A stretch of 64,000 nt of DNA from Ulva prolifera. Taxonomy: Eukaryota; Chlorophyta; Ulvophyceae; Ulvales; Ulvaceae. This document shows positions 10,901-19,929 of the stretch, piece after piece (within the stretch, counting starts at the first letter, position 1; the number at the start of each line of letters is the position of its first letter). Location: assembly GCA_023078555.1 (NCBI GenBank), contig CM041200.1, forward strand, positions 8,176,807 to 8,240,806. The letters are read 5' to 3'. Both the position numbers and the translations under genes were made by a program. The notes under the pieces are model-generated. The model saw nothing but the letters and a program-made list of their open reading frames with translations, was not told where the DNA came from and ran no database searches.

Positions 10901-13764
10901 CTGCGCGTGCATCCCCGTTCTTCCGCCGTGAGCGAGGCTCAACACGCTTCACCATGTCACGCCTGGCGAGCATGCTTCTCCGCGGCGCCAGAGGGGCGTC
11001 CATGGTGCACCCGTCAGAGGTGCCCGCCACAGCGGAAACTCCGGCGCTGCCCAGGGCTGCGCCCAACCCTGGCTCGAGGCTGCCGCCGCTGCTGCGCCAC
11101 CCCGTGACCTTTGCCACCGCGGCCGAGTACATGCACCCTCCGTCCCTCCTCTCTGCGTTGCCAGAGGAGCCTGAGGAAGAGGGGACGTGGCCAGTTGCCG
11201 AGGGGTTTGCGCGCTCTACCGGCGACCTTGCCGCACGGGCGACAAAGCGCTCGGAACCGGTATGTGGCCGCCAATCTACTGCAGGGTCTGCGGTGGGAAC
11301 CAGCACAAAGGGCTGCTCTGTACCTTTCTCTGAACAGATGGACGAGGATGTTTGGACGTGCCCTGCGGGTTTGAGACATTGGGGGGACGGGCGGCAGCAG
11401 ACGGGAGACAGCGAAACTGCGATCTCGACTGGCCTAATGGCCCCGCTTGAGCCTGGCACTGAAACACAGGACGGCGCTGCACGTTCGGCAGTTGCTGACT
11501 CTGCACTGCTCGGCACACAGGAGCCTCTAAGCGTGCGATTTCCTTACAATCTCAGGCCTGGGCACAGCAATTTGGCATTACAGCAAAGCCAGGCTTTGTC
11601 CGGGTTGTCAGCGCACGTTCTAAGTCTTCCAAGCAGGGCACCATCTGCTCATAGCTTGTTTTTTGAGGAGGCATGCTCCTGCCTGCAATCGGGCTTCACG
11701 GCGCAGACAACCAGTCAGGATCCTTCTCAGTCCTCGACGATATCCATGTCGCACAGCCGCTGGGTTTGCAACGCTGGTCAATGGACAAATGGCCTCGTGC
11801 ATACACTTGCTGCAGTTCACCACTCAGGGCACAGGTTTGTAACCATCCAGCGGCAATGCAGGCACATTCTGAAGGACCTTTCAGCATCAGCAAGCTGCTG
11901 CGCAGCAGCGTCTGGGGGTCAAAGTTGTGCAGGGTCGACGCCATGTCTGCACCTTGTCAGCGTGGTGTGCCGTCAGGTGTAGGTCTGGGTTTGATGAAGG
12001 GCACGGTGGACGCGCTCATGGAGCGCGTGCGGCGCGGAAAGCAGCGGCAGCGTGTGGCACGGCTGAGAGCGGCACTCGTAGCCACAGAAACACAGGTGCC
12101 GTTCCTCGTTCAGTATGTTATCTCGTACAGATCTCTGCGTGCAGCCATGTGACTCGTTCTCGCCATTGCTACAGTGCACCCTTGACACCGCACACCTGCT
12201 GCTTTGTTTGCGGTTGCCAGTGCCCCCGGACCCATCATACTTGCCCTCACACCTGCATAACCACAAGCACGCACAGGCAATTTCCTTTACGAAATCCTCA
12301 GCAAGCCGGTAGCAAAGACCGCCAGTGTATGTTCAACACTCCCACAGCATGAGTTCGAATGTATGCTACACTTGTGATAGGCATGCGGCATGCTCGCAAT
12401 GGCTGGATCTGTTGAACTGTGGACGACATGGTCCTCTCAGGCGTCCTCTCAGACATATGCTATGCTATGCTAAGGCATAGCATAGCATACGTCCCAGATC
12501 GGGCAGAACACACCATGCCTTGCCGCATGTACCATCAAATCATCACAGAGGCTGCTTGTTGCTTTCTTGTGGTTGCTGGTGTGGCGGCCGGTCGCTGGGT
12601 TGGCTTGATGTTGTCTGTTTGCTTTGCCATACAATGGCCAGATATGTGTAACTTGATTGACCATCAAATCATCACAGAGGCTGCTCGTTGCAGGCACATG
12701 CGCGCTGCGCTTGCACAGGCGGCCGGCGCCCCCAGGCTGGGCTGGGCCCCACCTGGGTCAATGCTCTAGCACAGCTGTCGCTGCCCAGGCTCTGGCGTGG
12801 AAGGGGGCCCAGTCGTCACAGAAGGTCGTCACGGATTGCACCAGCCCCTTACCTTGGCCATGGGGGCAACGCAGTGGCCCCCGCTGGAGACATGCACTTC
12901 CAGCAGCCGGCTGCTCAGGAAGGGCAAGCGGTGGACCTACTGGGTCCGGAATTGGGGGCTTTGGATCCGGATGCCGGTGGCGGCTCGGCCCGTTTGATGC
13001 CACCCATCGGGGGTGCAGCCGGTGCTGGACTGCCGAGCATGGAAATGTTGGCACAGTGGTGGTACCTTGCACGGCCGCGTGTGGACGAGGACCGGCGCTC
13101 ATCGGGCACAATGCCGCCGGCCGCGCAGCGACAGAGCCGCTTCGCGTCGGGCGCCACGGCACAGCAGCGCGACGCGGTGGACGCTGCGGTGGAGAGCACT
13201 CCGGCACACGTCCCGGCCCTCGTGGAGGCCGTCGCGGCAACCGCAGTGTTTGATTTTGGGGTGTACTTTGGAGGCGCCGACACGGAGACGCCGCGGCGAC
13301 GCCGGCGCGGGCGCGGGCGCAGGAAGCGCAGCACGCGTGGTACTGAAGCACCCGGCAATGGCCGGTATGATACCAGGGCGGAGGGTATGCCGACCTGGCA
13401 GCCGGTGCGCATGGCCGTCTCAGCGGCTCGGGATCTAGTTGGCGAGGAGCCGCTGCAGAGATGTCTCATTGGCGCCGCCGTCGGCGCAGGCGGAGCGGAG
13501 TCTGGTGCGCAGAGCATCTTGGGGCAGATTGCGGCGGCACAGGCGTTGCCGCTCTCTGAGGGGCGGCGGCGGCGGCTGCGGCGACTGCGGCGGGTGCTGC
13601 GGCGGCAGCGGCAGCAGGTGGACGCGGTGCGGGCGGCCGGGGCGCAGCTGGAGCAGCTGGAGGCGTGGCTATTGGCGGCGCAGAGGGAGGTGCTGGAGGG
13701 GGTGGCTCGGTGTCAGCAGGCGAAGTGGTGGGTGCGGGGGGTGTGTCAACTGACGGGCCTTTGA
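609..13764 (+). CDS. Polycystin-type (PKD/TRPP) cation channel protein with lectin-like and Ig-like ectodomain, 5'-partial
   Basis: A giant membrane protein of the polycystin channel family, expected to conduct cations at the plasma or ciliary membrane. Exons closing in phase are 609-825, 1227-3412, 3590-4121, 4510-5552, 5731-6285, 6495-6794, 6967-8394, 8682-8970, 9341-9579 and 10002-10346. Together they give 2378 codons without a stop. Further tail exons (10792 to about 11976, about 11990-12095, 12691-13764) follow but their joins are unresolved. Order: end of one LamG/ConA-like domain, a full second one, proline-rich hinge, Ig-like repeats with Cys motifs, polycystin extracellular domain (wording such as GRYYNTSAGSDDL and LRDGFFLDEHSHTV), membrane helices, S6-like helix, basic low-complexity tail ending CQLTGL. 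The start codon and probably a signal peptide lie upstream. A TGTAA at 14040, the usual green-algal poly(A) word, follows the stop. The family call is firm; ion selectivity is unknown. Confidence 0.8.
949..1026 (+). repeat. Family A repeat, copy 1 (inside polycystin intron)
   Basis: Contains CATATGTGGTCC, then CTCGGAGTTGTCAATGTCC, then AATAGGATACGGCTCAGTAAA followed by TTCAGATTTACTT. The parts TCC-AATA-GGA and GTAAAT-TCAG-ATTTAC can each pair as a small hairpin. Copies recur at 15.0, 21.5, 43.1, 57.5 and 62.4 kb. Confidence 0.85.
1966..2430 (+). other. Proline-rich hinge in the polycystin ectodomain
   Basis: About 155 residues dominated by Pro with Ser, Ala and Thr: runs of PPPPPP broken by SP, AP and TP, and no Cys. 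Such segments resemble pherophorin and hydroxyproline-rich wall proteins of green algae, where they are hydroxylated and glycosylated into stiff rods. Here it separates the lectin domain from the Ig-like repeats and probably acts as a spacer. The reverse strand gives long Gly-rich open frames that are only mirrors of this bias. Confidence 0.85.
2431..5552 (+). other. Ig-like/HYR-type repeats with recurrent Cys-x-Gly-x-Cys motifs (polycystin ectodomain)
   Basis: At least four repeats. Each has an Ig-like beta domain of the DUF5011/HYR style (for example TYTDAGAVAVDPPSG near 2540, GWAATDDIDGDI near 3020, FHSVDGDITAYV near 3605, ATDPEDGDLTARV near 4020). Each is followed by a short Cys knot of pattern C-x5-6-C-x-n-C-x2-G-x-C (for example CPDGEIRCWVYGKC, CVAGEQRC, CTDLRCSLAELC). 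Ser/Asp-rich DxxDGD loops suggest metal binding, by analogy only. The repeats span exons 1227-3412, 3590-4121 and 4510-5552. The last exon continues into a roughly 200-residue helical region (VEELAARLEGPA, QTQEEAQAAGLKTLLQQ-like) of unknown fold. Repeat boundaries are approximate. Confidence 0.6.
5731..7180 (+). other. Polycystin extracellular (TOP) domain exons
   Basis: Exons 5731-6285, 6495-6794 and the start of 6967-8394 join in phase 0. The joined text reads GLGNVLLGGLFLHQ then TRQPNTMGKHCSSTF, FGQDPAFNPSSRLFSADAL, YYNTSAGSDDL, PGLPPGFPVFFP and DLHTVHELWRTLRDGFFLD. These are landmark phrases of the polycystin domain in algal PKD-like channels: a YYN(T/L)S step, PPGFPVFF, and an L-DGFF-D turn before a strand with TxN. 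In animal TRPP channels this domain sits over the pore between helices S1 and S2. The preceding Arg-rich stretch near 6060-6150 (RRLQARAAAKSS) is an unexplained linker. Confidence 0.75.
7180..9520 (+). other. Channel helices of the polycystin protein, with a long Ser/Ala/Gly-rich insert
   Basis: Hydrophobic segments: ALSLLLIAANATYVCYLYIM (about 7205-7265), MAVAAVATAVGLVVSLVV (about 7984-8037), two long segments in exon 8682-8970 (GALLVLQTLQALGALPSVGL, then VEVLLVTVVLMAPMALLLML), and an S6-like helix in exon 9341-9579 (AQFLFPFVFTIIFSNFVVSI) ending ETYLSKRG. The FFR...LLVLQTL...VGLITAAL pattern matches the S3-S5 region of PKD channels. Between the first two helices lies an unusual loop of about 235 residues (7270-7975), rich in Ser, Ala and Gly, that I do not know from animal channels. 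The pore segment between S5 and S6 looks very short (AVTG|SFTDIKASL, across the 8970/9341 junction), so conduction needs testing. Confidence 0.65.
9038..9054 (+). repeat. G17 homopolymer in a polycystin intron
   Basis: Seventeen consecutive G inside intron 8971-9340. It is one of seven G/C runs of 13-40 in the window. Confidence 0.95.
10002..13764 (+). other. Low-complexity C-terminal tail exons of the polycystin gene
   Basis: Exon 10002-10346 begins RLKLFFGTGRGFSL and is Ala/Leu/Arg-rich and helical. Exon 10792 to about 11976 (Ser/Thr/Gln/Pro-rich, FFRRERGSTRFTMSRLASML) and 12691-13764 follow. The last exon has a basic run (RRRRRGRGRRKRS near 13285) and a probable coiled coil (AAGAQLEQLEAWLLAAQREV near 13640) before the stop. 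A helical piece, LMKGTVDALMERVRRGKQRQ (about 11990-12060), sits between them in another phase, so at least one further splice is needed. Cytoplasmic tails with coiled coils mediate assembly in animal polycystins; here that is inference. This region could instead be a second gene, but no promoter or start is evident. Confidence 0.5.
12430..12690. repeat. Hairpin and direct repeats upstream of the last polycystin exon
   Basis: GTCCTCTCAG occurs twice back to back near 12430-12450. A perfect 15-bp stem (12456-12470 with 12475-12489, unit TATGC, loop TAAG) follows. Then a 31-base direct repeat beginning ACCATCAAATCATCACAG and ending in TTGC or CGTTGC occurs at about 12531 and again at about 12658, differing by one base. 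The second copy runs into the splice acceptor at 12690. Confidence 0.85.
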
Positions 13765-14796
13765 CCATTGCCTGCCATGCCTCGATACCAATCGTATGCG
13801 CGGTGCACCGAGTTGGTGGCAGGAACTATTACACAGTCCGGAGCAGAGCCTGAGCTCTGACATTTGTTGCCATTTGCGCTCGGACTCTAGTGTTAATGCC
13901 CTGGCATATAGGCAACGCGACGTTGCCTTGAATACATGGACCATCAAGTAGACATACCGTGGTTCGATTGGTGCATGGTAGCAGGTGGCCTGCTGTGGGC
14001 ATGCACTTGTATATCTTGACTGTCCACGACGTCTTGGACATTGTAAAGTAAAGCCTTTGTACATGTGGACTGCAGGGAGAGCACTTTGGACAGCCTTGTT
14101 GTGTCGAACGGAGCCACATCCGTCAGCACCGACAGCAAACCACCTAGGCTACATCGTGCGAGACGCTTGGCGTGTGTTTGCTCAGGCCCTAAACATAATG
14201 CTCTGCGGTGCACCTGTCCAATCACCAAGGCCAAGAGGCGCATTTGCTCTTCTGCAGCACCCCAAACCAGGTGAGTGACCAGGCCCAGCCCCCCAGAATT
14301 CTTCCTTCCTCAAGCACCGACGGCCACCGCATGCACCCATACACAGGCTAGAGTCCAGCGATAGTTTGCCAGCCTGATGTCCAAGAACACTCATGGGCGC
14401 CCAGCGCCCCTGCACTCGCACATGATCTGTCTCAGACGGAATGTGTGTTCAAGTCAAAGTCGGGGGGGTGGTGGCACCGCCGGAACCATGCACAAGAACA
14501 GAAACGCCACCGCCACCAGTGGATGCAGGCACAGCAGCAGGTAAACAAGTCCACGGCCCGCGCATACAGCAGGCCGCCACACAAGCCCGCTGGCATGCAC
14601 ATGCACACACCCACAGGCACACACGACCCACCACTCACCCGATACCCGCAGTCGAGGGCTGAGAGATGGAGTGTGTGCAATGGTGCTGTGGCAGTCCTGG
14701 GCATGGAGTGTGTGGCCTTCCTGCTGTGCGCGGGAGCTGCGGACGGCTTTTACGGTGGCAGCATCTGATGGCGTTGCTGTGCTTGTGCGATTCCCC

Positions 14797-14838
14797 GGCG
14801 GTACCACCAGCCTCTCCGGCTTTAACATTTGTAAGCAC
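14797..14838 (+). repeat. Family B terminal motif, diverged solo copy
   Basis: GGCGGTACCACCAGCCTC, then TCCGGCTTTAACATTTGTAA and GCAC. It corresponds to the block GCGGTGCTGCCCGCCTC...CCTTGTAACAC of the longer copies at 20.2, 51.1 and 53.1 kb. Confidence 0.5.
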
Positions 14839-15043
14839 AATACCTACATACCATTTCTTTTGGTCCAAAGGGTTGAGGACGGTATAAAAGCTACCCCCTC
14901 TGTTTCACGAGGTCGTGGGTCCGATTCTGCGTGCGCTTTGGGGAATCGAAACGGCCGTGCGTGAGCACCTCGCTTAGCACAGCAGGAGGCCCTGTGAGTT
15001 GCGTACGGGCGTCTGAGGGGGGTTTCCAGGTGGTTTGCCCCTT

Positions 15044-15122
15044 CGGCATTCCGCTAACTCGAAGTTGTCAACTTGATTGTCCAATAGGATACGGCTCAGT
15101 AAATTCAGATTTACTTGAATTC
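15044..15122 (+). repeat. Family A repeat, copy 2
   Basis: Carries AACTCGAAGTTGTCAAC, an extra TTGAT, then the same 45-base core as copy 1 from TGTCCAATAGG to CAGATTTACTT without a mismatch. It lies in intergenic DNA downstream of the polycystin gene. Confidence 0.85.
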
Positions 15123-15551
15123 ACCAGCAACACTCAGCACAGAATGGATGTGTAGGCCTAGGTGTGTGTGGGTAGGCAGGTCGCACGAAATGCACGTGCA
15201 CAAGCGGTAGCAATTGCAGGTCTGAGTGCAACATGCAGCCCCACACTGGCTGATCGTCAAGATTGTATGAAAGGCGTTCTTGCGTTGTGGAATGCAGCGG
15301 ACATTTTAGAAGTTCGGTTTTGCATGATGTGAGCCAAGCCAGGGCGACTGTGAAGGAACAAGCTGCGTGGGCACACCTTAACATACTTTCCGAAGCATCA
15401 GGATGTTACAACACAGCATCGAAACGCTGGAAACATATATGCTGAACAAACACCTACTCAGGGCGAATGTGCGTGGTACGAACACATCAGAGCGGCCGTC
15501 CATGGTAGTTATTCCAACAAATTCGCGCTGCTTCAGGGAGCGGTGCACACC

Positions 15552-15591
15552 GTGTTACAAGGATAAAGGTGGCGAGGCGAACAGCAACGCG
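15552..15591 (-). repeat. Family B terminal motif, solo copy
   Basis: On the plus strand it reads GTGTTACAAGGATAAAGG then TGGCGAGGCGAACAGCAACG. This is the reverse complement of the motif that ends the 20.2-kb element, so the orientation is minus. Confidence 0.75.
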
Positions 15592-15671
15592 AAAGCAGCA
15601 AGCAGCTCAAGAACACACCCAGCAACCCGGTCCAACGCACCCTCGCCATCGCGCGCGGTAAACACTGTGTA

Positions 15672-15707
15672 TCGCATCATGATTATGATGGTCATGATGA
15701 TCATGAT
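15672..15707. repeat. Inverted repeat rich in TCATGA
   Basis: The arms CGCATCATGAT and ATCATGATGCG are perfect complements around a centre that is itself rich in TCATGAT, so the whole 36 bases can fold into one hairpin. No gene is adjacent. Confidence 0.8.
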
Positions 15708-17431
15708 GCGACCGGTGGATAGAATCTCCGATGAGTGCGTGGCGTGGATGGTCACGCCACTCTGTGTCAGCGTATTGGCCGTCCCAGAAAACCAAAATTC
15801 GTTTGCCTGTGGAGAAGATCCCACATTTGGCACGTTTTTCGTGCATTACCACAAGTTCCCATTGAACTTCGCGGCCTGTATCGACAAGCGGCACATCATA
15901 TACCAGGTGATACACAATAGAAACCACAAACGGATGTTTCATAGTCTGTATCAGTACGTATAGCCGCTGTTTGTGCCTTGCCGTGGTCGTGTCAACGCTC
16001 GGATTGCGATCATGACAACTGAACCGCGACGCGAATGCGTCCTCGGGTTTACGGCGTGACAGGCCATTAGGCGTGCCTGAGGGGCCACCATCGGGGCCAC
16101 CGGCCCGGTGTGGCGAAAGCTACGAGGCATACTGCTGACGTTCAGCCTGTCTCGGCCCCACGCAAGTGCAACTGCTTCGGCGACAAGGGTTCAACAGGCC
16201 TAGGTCGGGTTGACCGCGGGGGATGAAGCGATTTTCAACAGCGGCAAACCGTGGGTGGGCGATGTCGATATTGCTATGAACTCGTACAACGAAGCTGCAG
16301 CTGGGAATGGTGAGCCTGGCCACTTGGCCAGGCTGTGTGACAAGGATTCTGACGTGCACGTCGACAACGCGCCGCTTGCAAACAACACATACGAATGCAT
16401 GGCGAACCGCAGCATGAGTCACACAGCACGACTGGAAAATCTGTACATATACCACTTGCGCCCGCGGCTCACTTGGCCACTACTAAAACATGTGTATCAA
16501 GTTGTTTGGCTTGTCGATCGTGTGTAAGCTGTAGGACAACACGCTCACGACGTCAGCGGCCTGTGCACGCCCGGTCCTTTGATTTTCTGCCACCTGCACA
16601 GTTTTCGACTCTCGAATCAGAAATAAATTTCTTTCTTCCAAGAGAATCTCCTTGTGAAGGCTCCTTGTCTCAGAGCTATCCACCGATTGCCGGGATCTTG
16701 CGTACGTATGTTTTGTTCTCGCGCATTGCTACTTTTCCACTACGTTCAGTAGCTGCACTGACGGCTTTCAAATGAAGAAGTCGCCAATAGATGAAGTAAA
16801 TGACCTTCATAGGGCAGGCTTGCGATCAAGCATGAGGCGCAAAAACAACCCTCCACGTCCGTCCCTTGTCAACCAGTCGACTTCATATGAGTGCATGGCA
16901 GGATTCGCCAGGAAACTATCACAGAAGGATATGACGAACCAGAGGTCATCATGTGCGTTTTTTTTCAAATTGTTCCCGATTCAGCACAGAGCTGGTTGTC
17001 GTGCAACGCGTCCGGAACTATTCCTTTTTTGGGTCATATATTCACATAGAATACAGTACAAATGCACGTGAGTGTGTTTATGTGTAGTGTCTGTGACAGA
17101 AGCTACGTCGATTATACATTTATAGTCGAGTGTGGAGGCATGACAGCCCGACTCGACTCCCGCGCCCGGGTAGAGTCGCATACCCGTCCGCGCAAGCACG
17201 CAAGAATCTCACGGTTTCTGAAAGTGAACATATGTGAAGGTGAAACAGGACTTGTCATGTGCGCTGGTGCACTGGAGCGTGTAGCTGGGACGCCTCAAGA
17301 TGTTGCAATCACAGCCCCGTGTGGCGCAGCGCAAGCTACGGCTCCCTCGAGTCAGGCGGTCCACGTGCAGTCCTGCCCCTGCAAATCGACTTGTAATGCA
17401 GTTGCGAAAGAGGCGATGCGAGATGTACATA

Positions 17432-18505
17432 TCACGTCGACTGGGGCTGCTTCGGCAGCGCTGGCAACTCCTGCGAGAGCTTCCGCGGCTGCTGCGCCGG
17501 CTTGTGAGGGCTCAGGTCCAGATCGATTGAACTCTGGCAGCCTCCGATCAGGAAGAGGAAGATGTTCTTCTGCAGGTGTTCATCTGGCCTCAGCCAATCG
17601 ATTACACAGTGTGGCCACTGGGAGGAGCATTCACAAGAAGTCCAGCTGTACGTTCCTTTGCCACACCACAGCCAGCGCTGCTGCATGATTCTCAGATGCA
17701 CTCAAGTTCAACGGTATCAGTTTTGTACATATTGCTGCAACACAGTCGCTTGACGCAACAAGTTTCGGCTGCTCAGCCTGATTCATAGTGGCAGCATTGG
17801 TGCCGAGGTGTAGGTGGTGCATGGCATCTTGGCATCTGCATAGCGCTGCTGCCACTGCTTTAAAACAATTGTCAGGGGAACACTTTCACAATTCTTTGCA
17901 TGCTGCTGGTCACCTGGGTTTGCCTACGGAATCGCAGTGAAAAGACTATGTTCATACTTGTGAGCATAGCAGCAGATGTCACTCACATTGTCGACCCGGC
18001 CTGTGCGCAAGTGCCTGAAAGCTGCTAATGGAATCGTTCTGCATGCAGTACCACGGAGTGTATCGATTGATGCCGCCATTGCATACTTCCAGAACACCCT
18101 AAAAATCAGCAGCATACAAATCAACGAGGCGAGCTAGCGCAAGAAGTACCACCGACACAACATGGGGGGCCGCCAGACCTGCCTCGTGTGCACAGCTGTC
18201 GTACAGCGCACTCGTGAGCACAGCCAAATAGCGATGATGCAGCGGGCTGAGCGCCTCCGCCTGTGCCTCAGTCAGTCCGAAGCTGTCACCTAGTGGCAGT
18301 CATCACTTCCCAGGCCATACTTCTCAGGCATCATCCCTCTCTCCATTCTGTGTGCTTTGCACACGGGCCATGAGCTCTGCAAGGTGTTAAGTCAGGGAGC
18401 TTCTTCTGACTTGAAGACGCTCGAGACAGCTTCTCCAAGACGTCTCCAAAACGTCCTCACGAAATGCGAGTCCGTGCTCTATGCCACTGAAAGTGTGGCA
18501 GGCAC
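17432..18505 (-). CDS. Candidate minus-strand gene fragment, function unknown
   Basis: Three exon-like pieces share the minus strand. 17571-17432 reads KNIFLFLIGGCQSSIDLDLS and on to PALPKQPQST with a stop; its codons end in G or C as in real exons here, and CCTGCAG precedes it. 18291-18160 reads GDSFGLTEAQAEALSPLHHR, LAVLTSALYDSC, EAGLAAPHVVS after a CACTAG acceptor and before GTGGTA. About 18500-18420 reads GIEHGLAFREDVLETSWRSC. I recognise no domain. The middle piece looks alpha-helical. The joins are unproven, and the gene may start further up, toward 19.6 kb. Confidence 0.3.
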
Positions 18506-19929
18506 AGCCAGAGTCAGTCTCGTTGGCTTCAGGCACACCATATCAGGAAATGTGTTGCTGTAGAGTTCTTGTTGCAAATGAGCAAGTGTACAGTATCTGT
18601 CCCTTAAGTGTGTACAGTGTCAATGAGGGCTATGGCTCGTTGACCAAGGCTAGCGAGTGATGGTCCATCCCCAAGCTGATCAGCAACCGTTGACCGGGTG
18701 GCTCGCACGAGCAGGCATGTGTCCAAGTATACAGCTCGTTGTGTTAACTCTGTGCAAGACTACGCTGACTGGAGTTGATGTGCGTGCTACTTTTGCATTG
18801 CTGGCGTGGAGTTGTGCCATGCGGACAGGATGATGGGTGATCATGAGGCTGATGCACCTGTATACATTTTTATTTTAAAAAATTAATGGGCTTCGACTTC
18901 ATTTCGAAAACAGAAGTTGCAGGATTTGGGCGTTGTATAGGTTGCTTTGCTGACTATTTCGTGTTGGCGGAAGAAGAGTAGATGATCGTCACCAAGAGTG
19001 TCAGGCCTGAGAAATTTTCAAACGAGACCATAATTGGGGTGCAAGAAAGATGCAGTGTGGTGTAACTGCCTGTCATCTTCAAAAGTGGCATTCTACTCGC
19101 AACTTTGTAGCTGTAGTGCAACCGCCTGCCTGTGTTTGCAGCAGCATTTGCTGATCGATTTCATGCCATGTTCGGGCGTCATTTTGTTTGCTTGAAGGCC
19201 TTTCTGATTCCCTTTTGAAAGGTCTAGTCCGCCGGGAAATCCAAACAGTGTGCAGCATACCTTCAGCGTGGCTGTGGTTTGAAGGTCTAGGATAAGTTGG
19301 TCGATTGTTGCAGCGTCCCAGTAGACTTCAAATCGTCTGCACCAATCGCAGTCATATGCTGGGCAATGAGAAGATCTGAGGTGCAGTTGTGATGTGCTAT
19401 GTCAGCTCCACGCCTCCCACCTGCGTGCTGTGCCGGGCGTGCCTGTGCTGCTGCACATCTGGTCCACTTTACCACGACAACGTATGAGAAGCGGTGTCGC
19501 CGAGGAGACTGCGCTCAACACAAGGACAAGGCACCGATTGCAGTCACCGCAGAACCCCAGCCACAGCAGCCTGTCCACAACATCCGCAGATATCAATCCC
19601 TCCGCACACTCGCTCCTGTACATATCTTGAGATATGCACACTCCGACGCCCACAGGGATGCACCCCTCCGGATGCATTTGTGCGAGTCCTCACAGCTGCC
19701 CAAGCTCGGTCCTCCCGCCACAGGCGCGGCCATGCGCGAAACTGCCCGGATGCTGCTGGGCGCAACAGAAGCTCGGGGGTCCCACGTTCAAACCCGCTCC
19801 CCAAAAACCGTCTAACAAGCAGAGCCGCATCTGGCACACGCCATTGTCCAAAAAAGAGGCCCGCGTCAATGTTCTAGCGTACGCGCGTCTGGGACCGACT
19901 TTCCGATCGTCGGCCGGGGTATCAATGGC
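18506..19929. other. Spacer downstream of the kinase gene
   Basis: I find no supported gene. An AT-rich block lies near 18850-18900. Weak minus-strand frames at 19287-19475 and 19402-19677 could be exons of the 17.4-18.5 kb candidate but lack clear codon bias. Confidence 0.4.

Larger units (their letters stand above)
13765..17431. other. Spacer downstream of the polycystin gene
   Basis: I find no convincing gene. Contents: the candidate poly(A) word TGTAA at 14040; a family B end at 14797-14838; family A copy 2; a family B end on the minus strand at 15552-15591; and a hairpin at 15672-15707. Open frames such as 16210-16527 (+) have no codon bias and match nothing I know. Confidence 0.55.

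Noticed and set aside
10701..11516. 271-codon minus-strand open frame
   Set aside because: Antisense to the polycystin tail exon. I prefer the plus frame because the exon at 10792 joins in phase, though the tail is low-complexity and this is not certain.
14875..14935. T-arm-like text (GTGGGTCCGATTC) suggesting a tRNA
   Set aside because: The B-box match is imperfect and no D-arm or acceptor stem pairs upstream.
17062..17688. 208-residue plus-strand open frame
   Set aside because: Ala/Ser/Arg-rich; the minus strand in the same place has better codon bias and splice sites.
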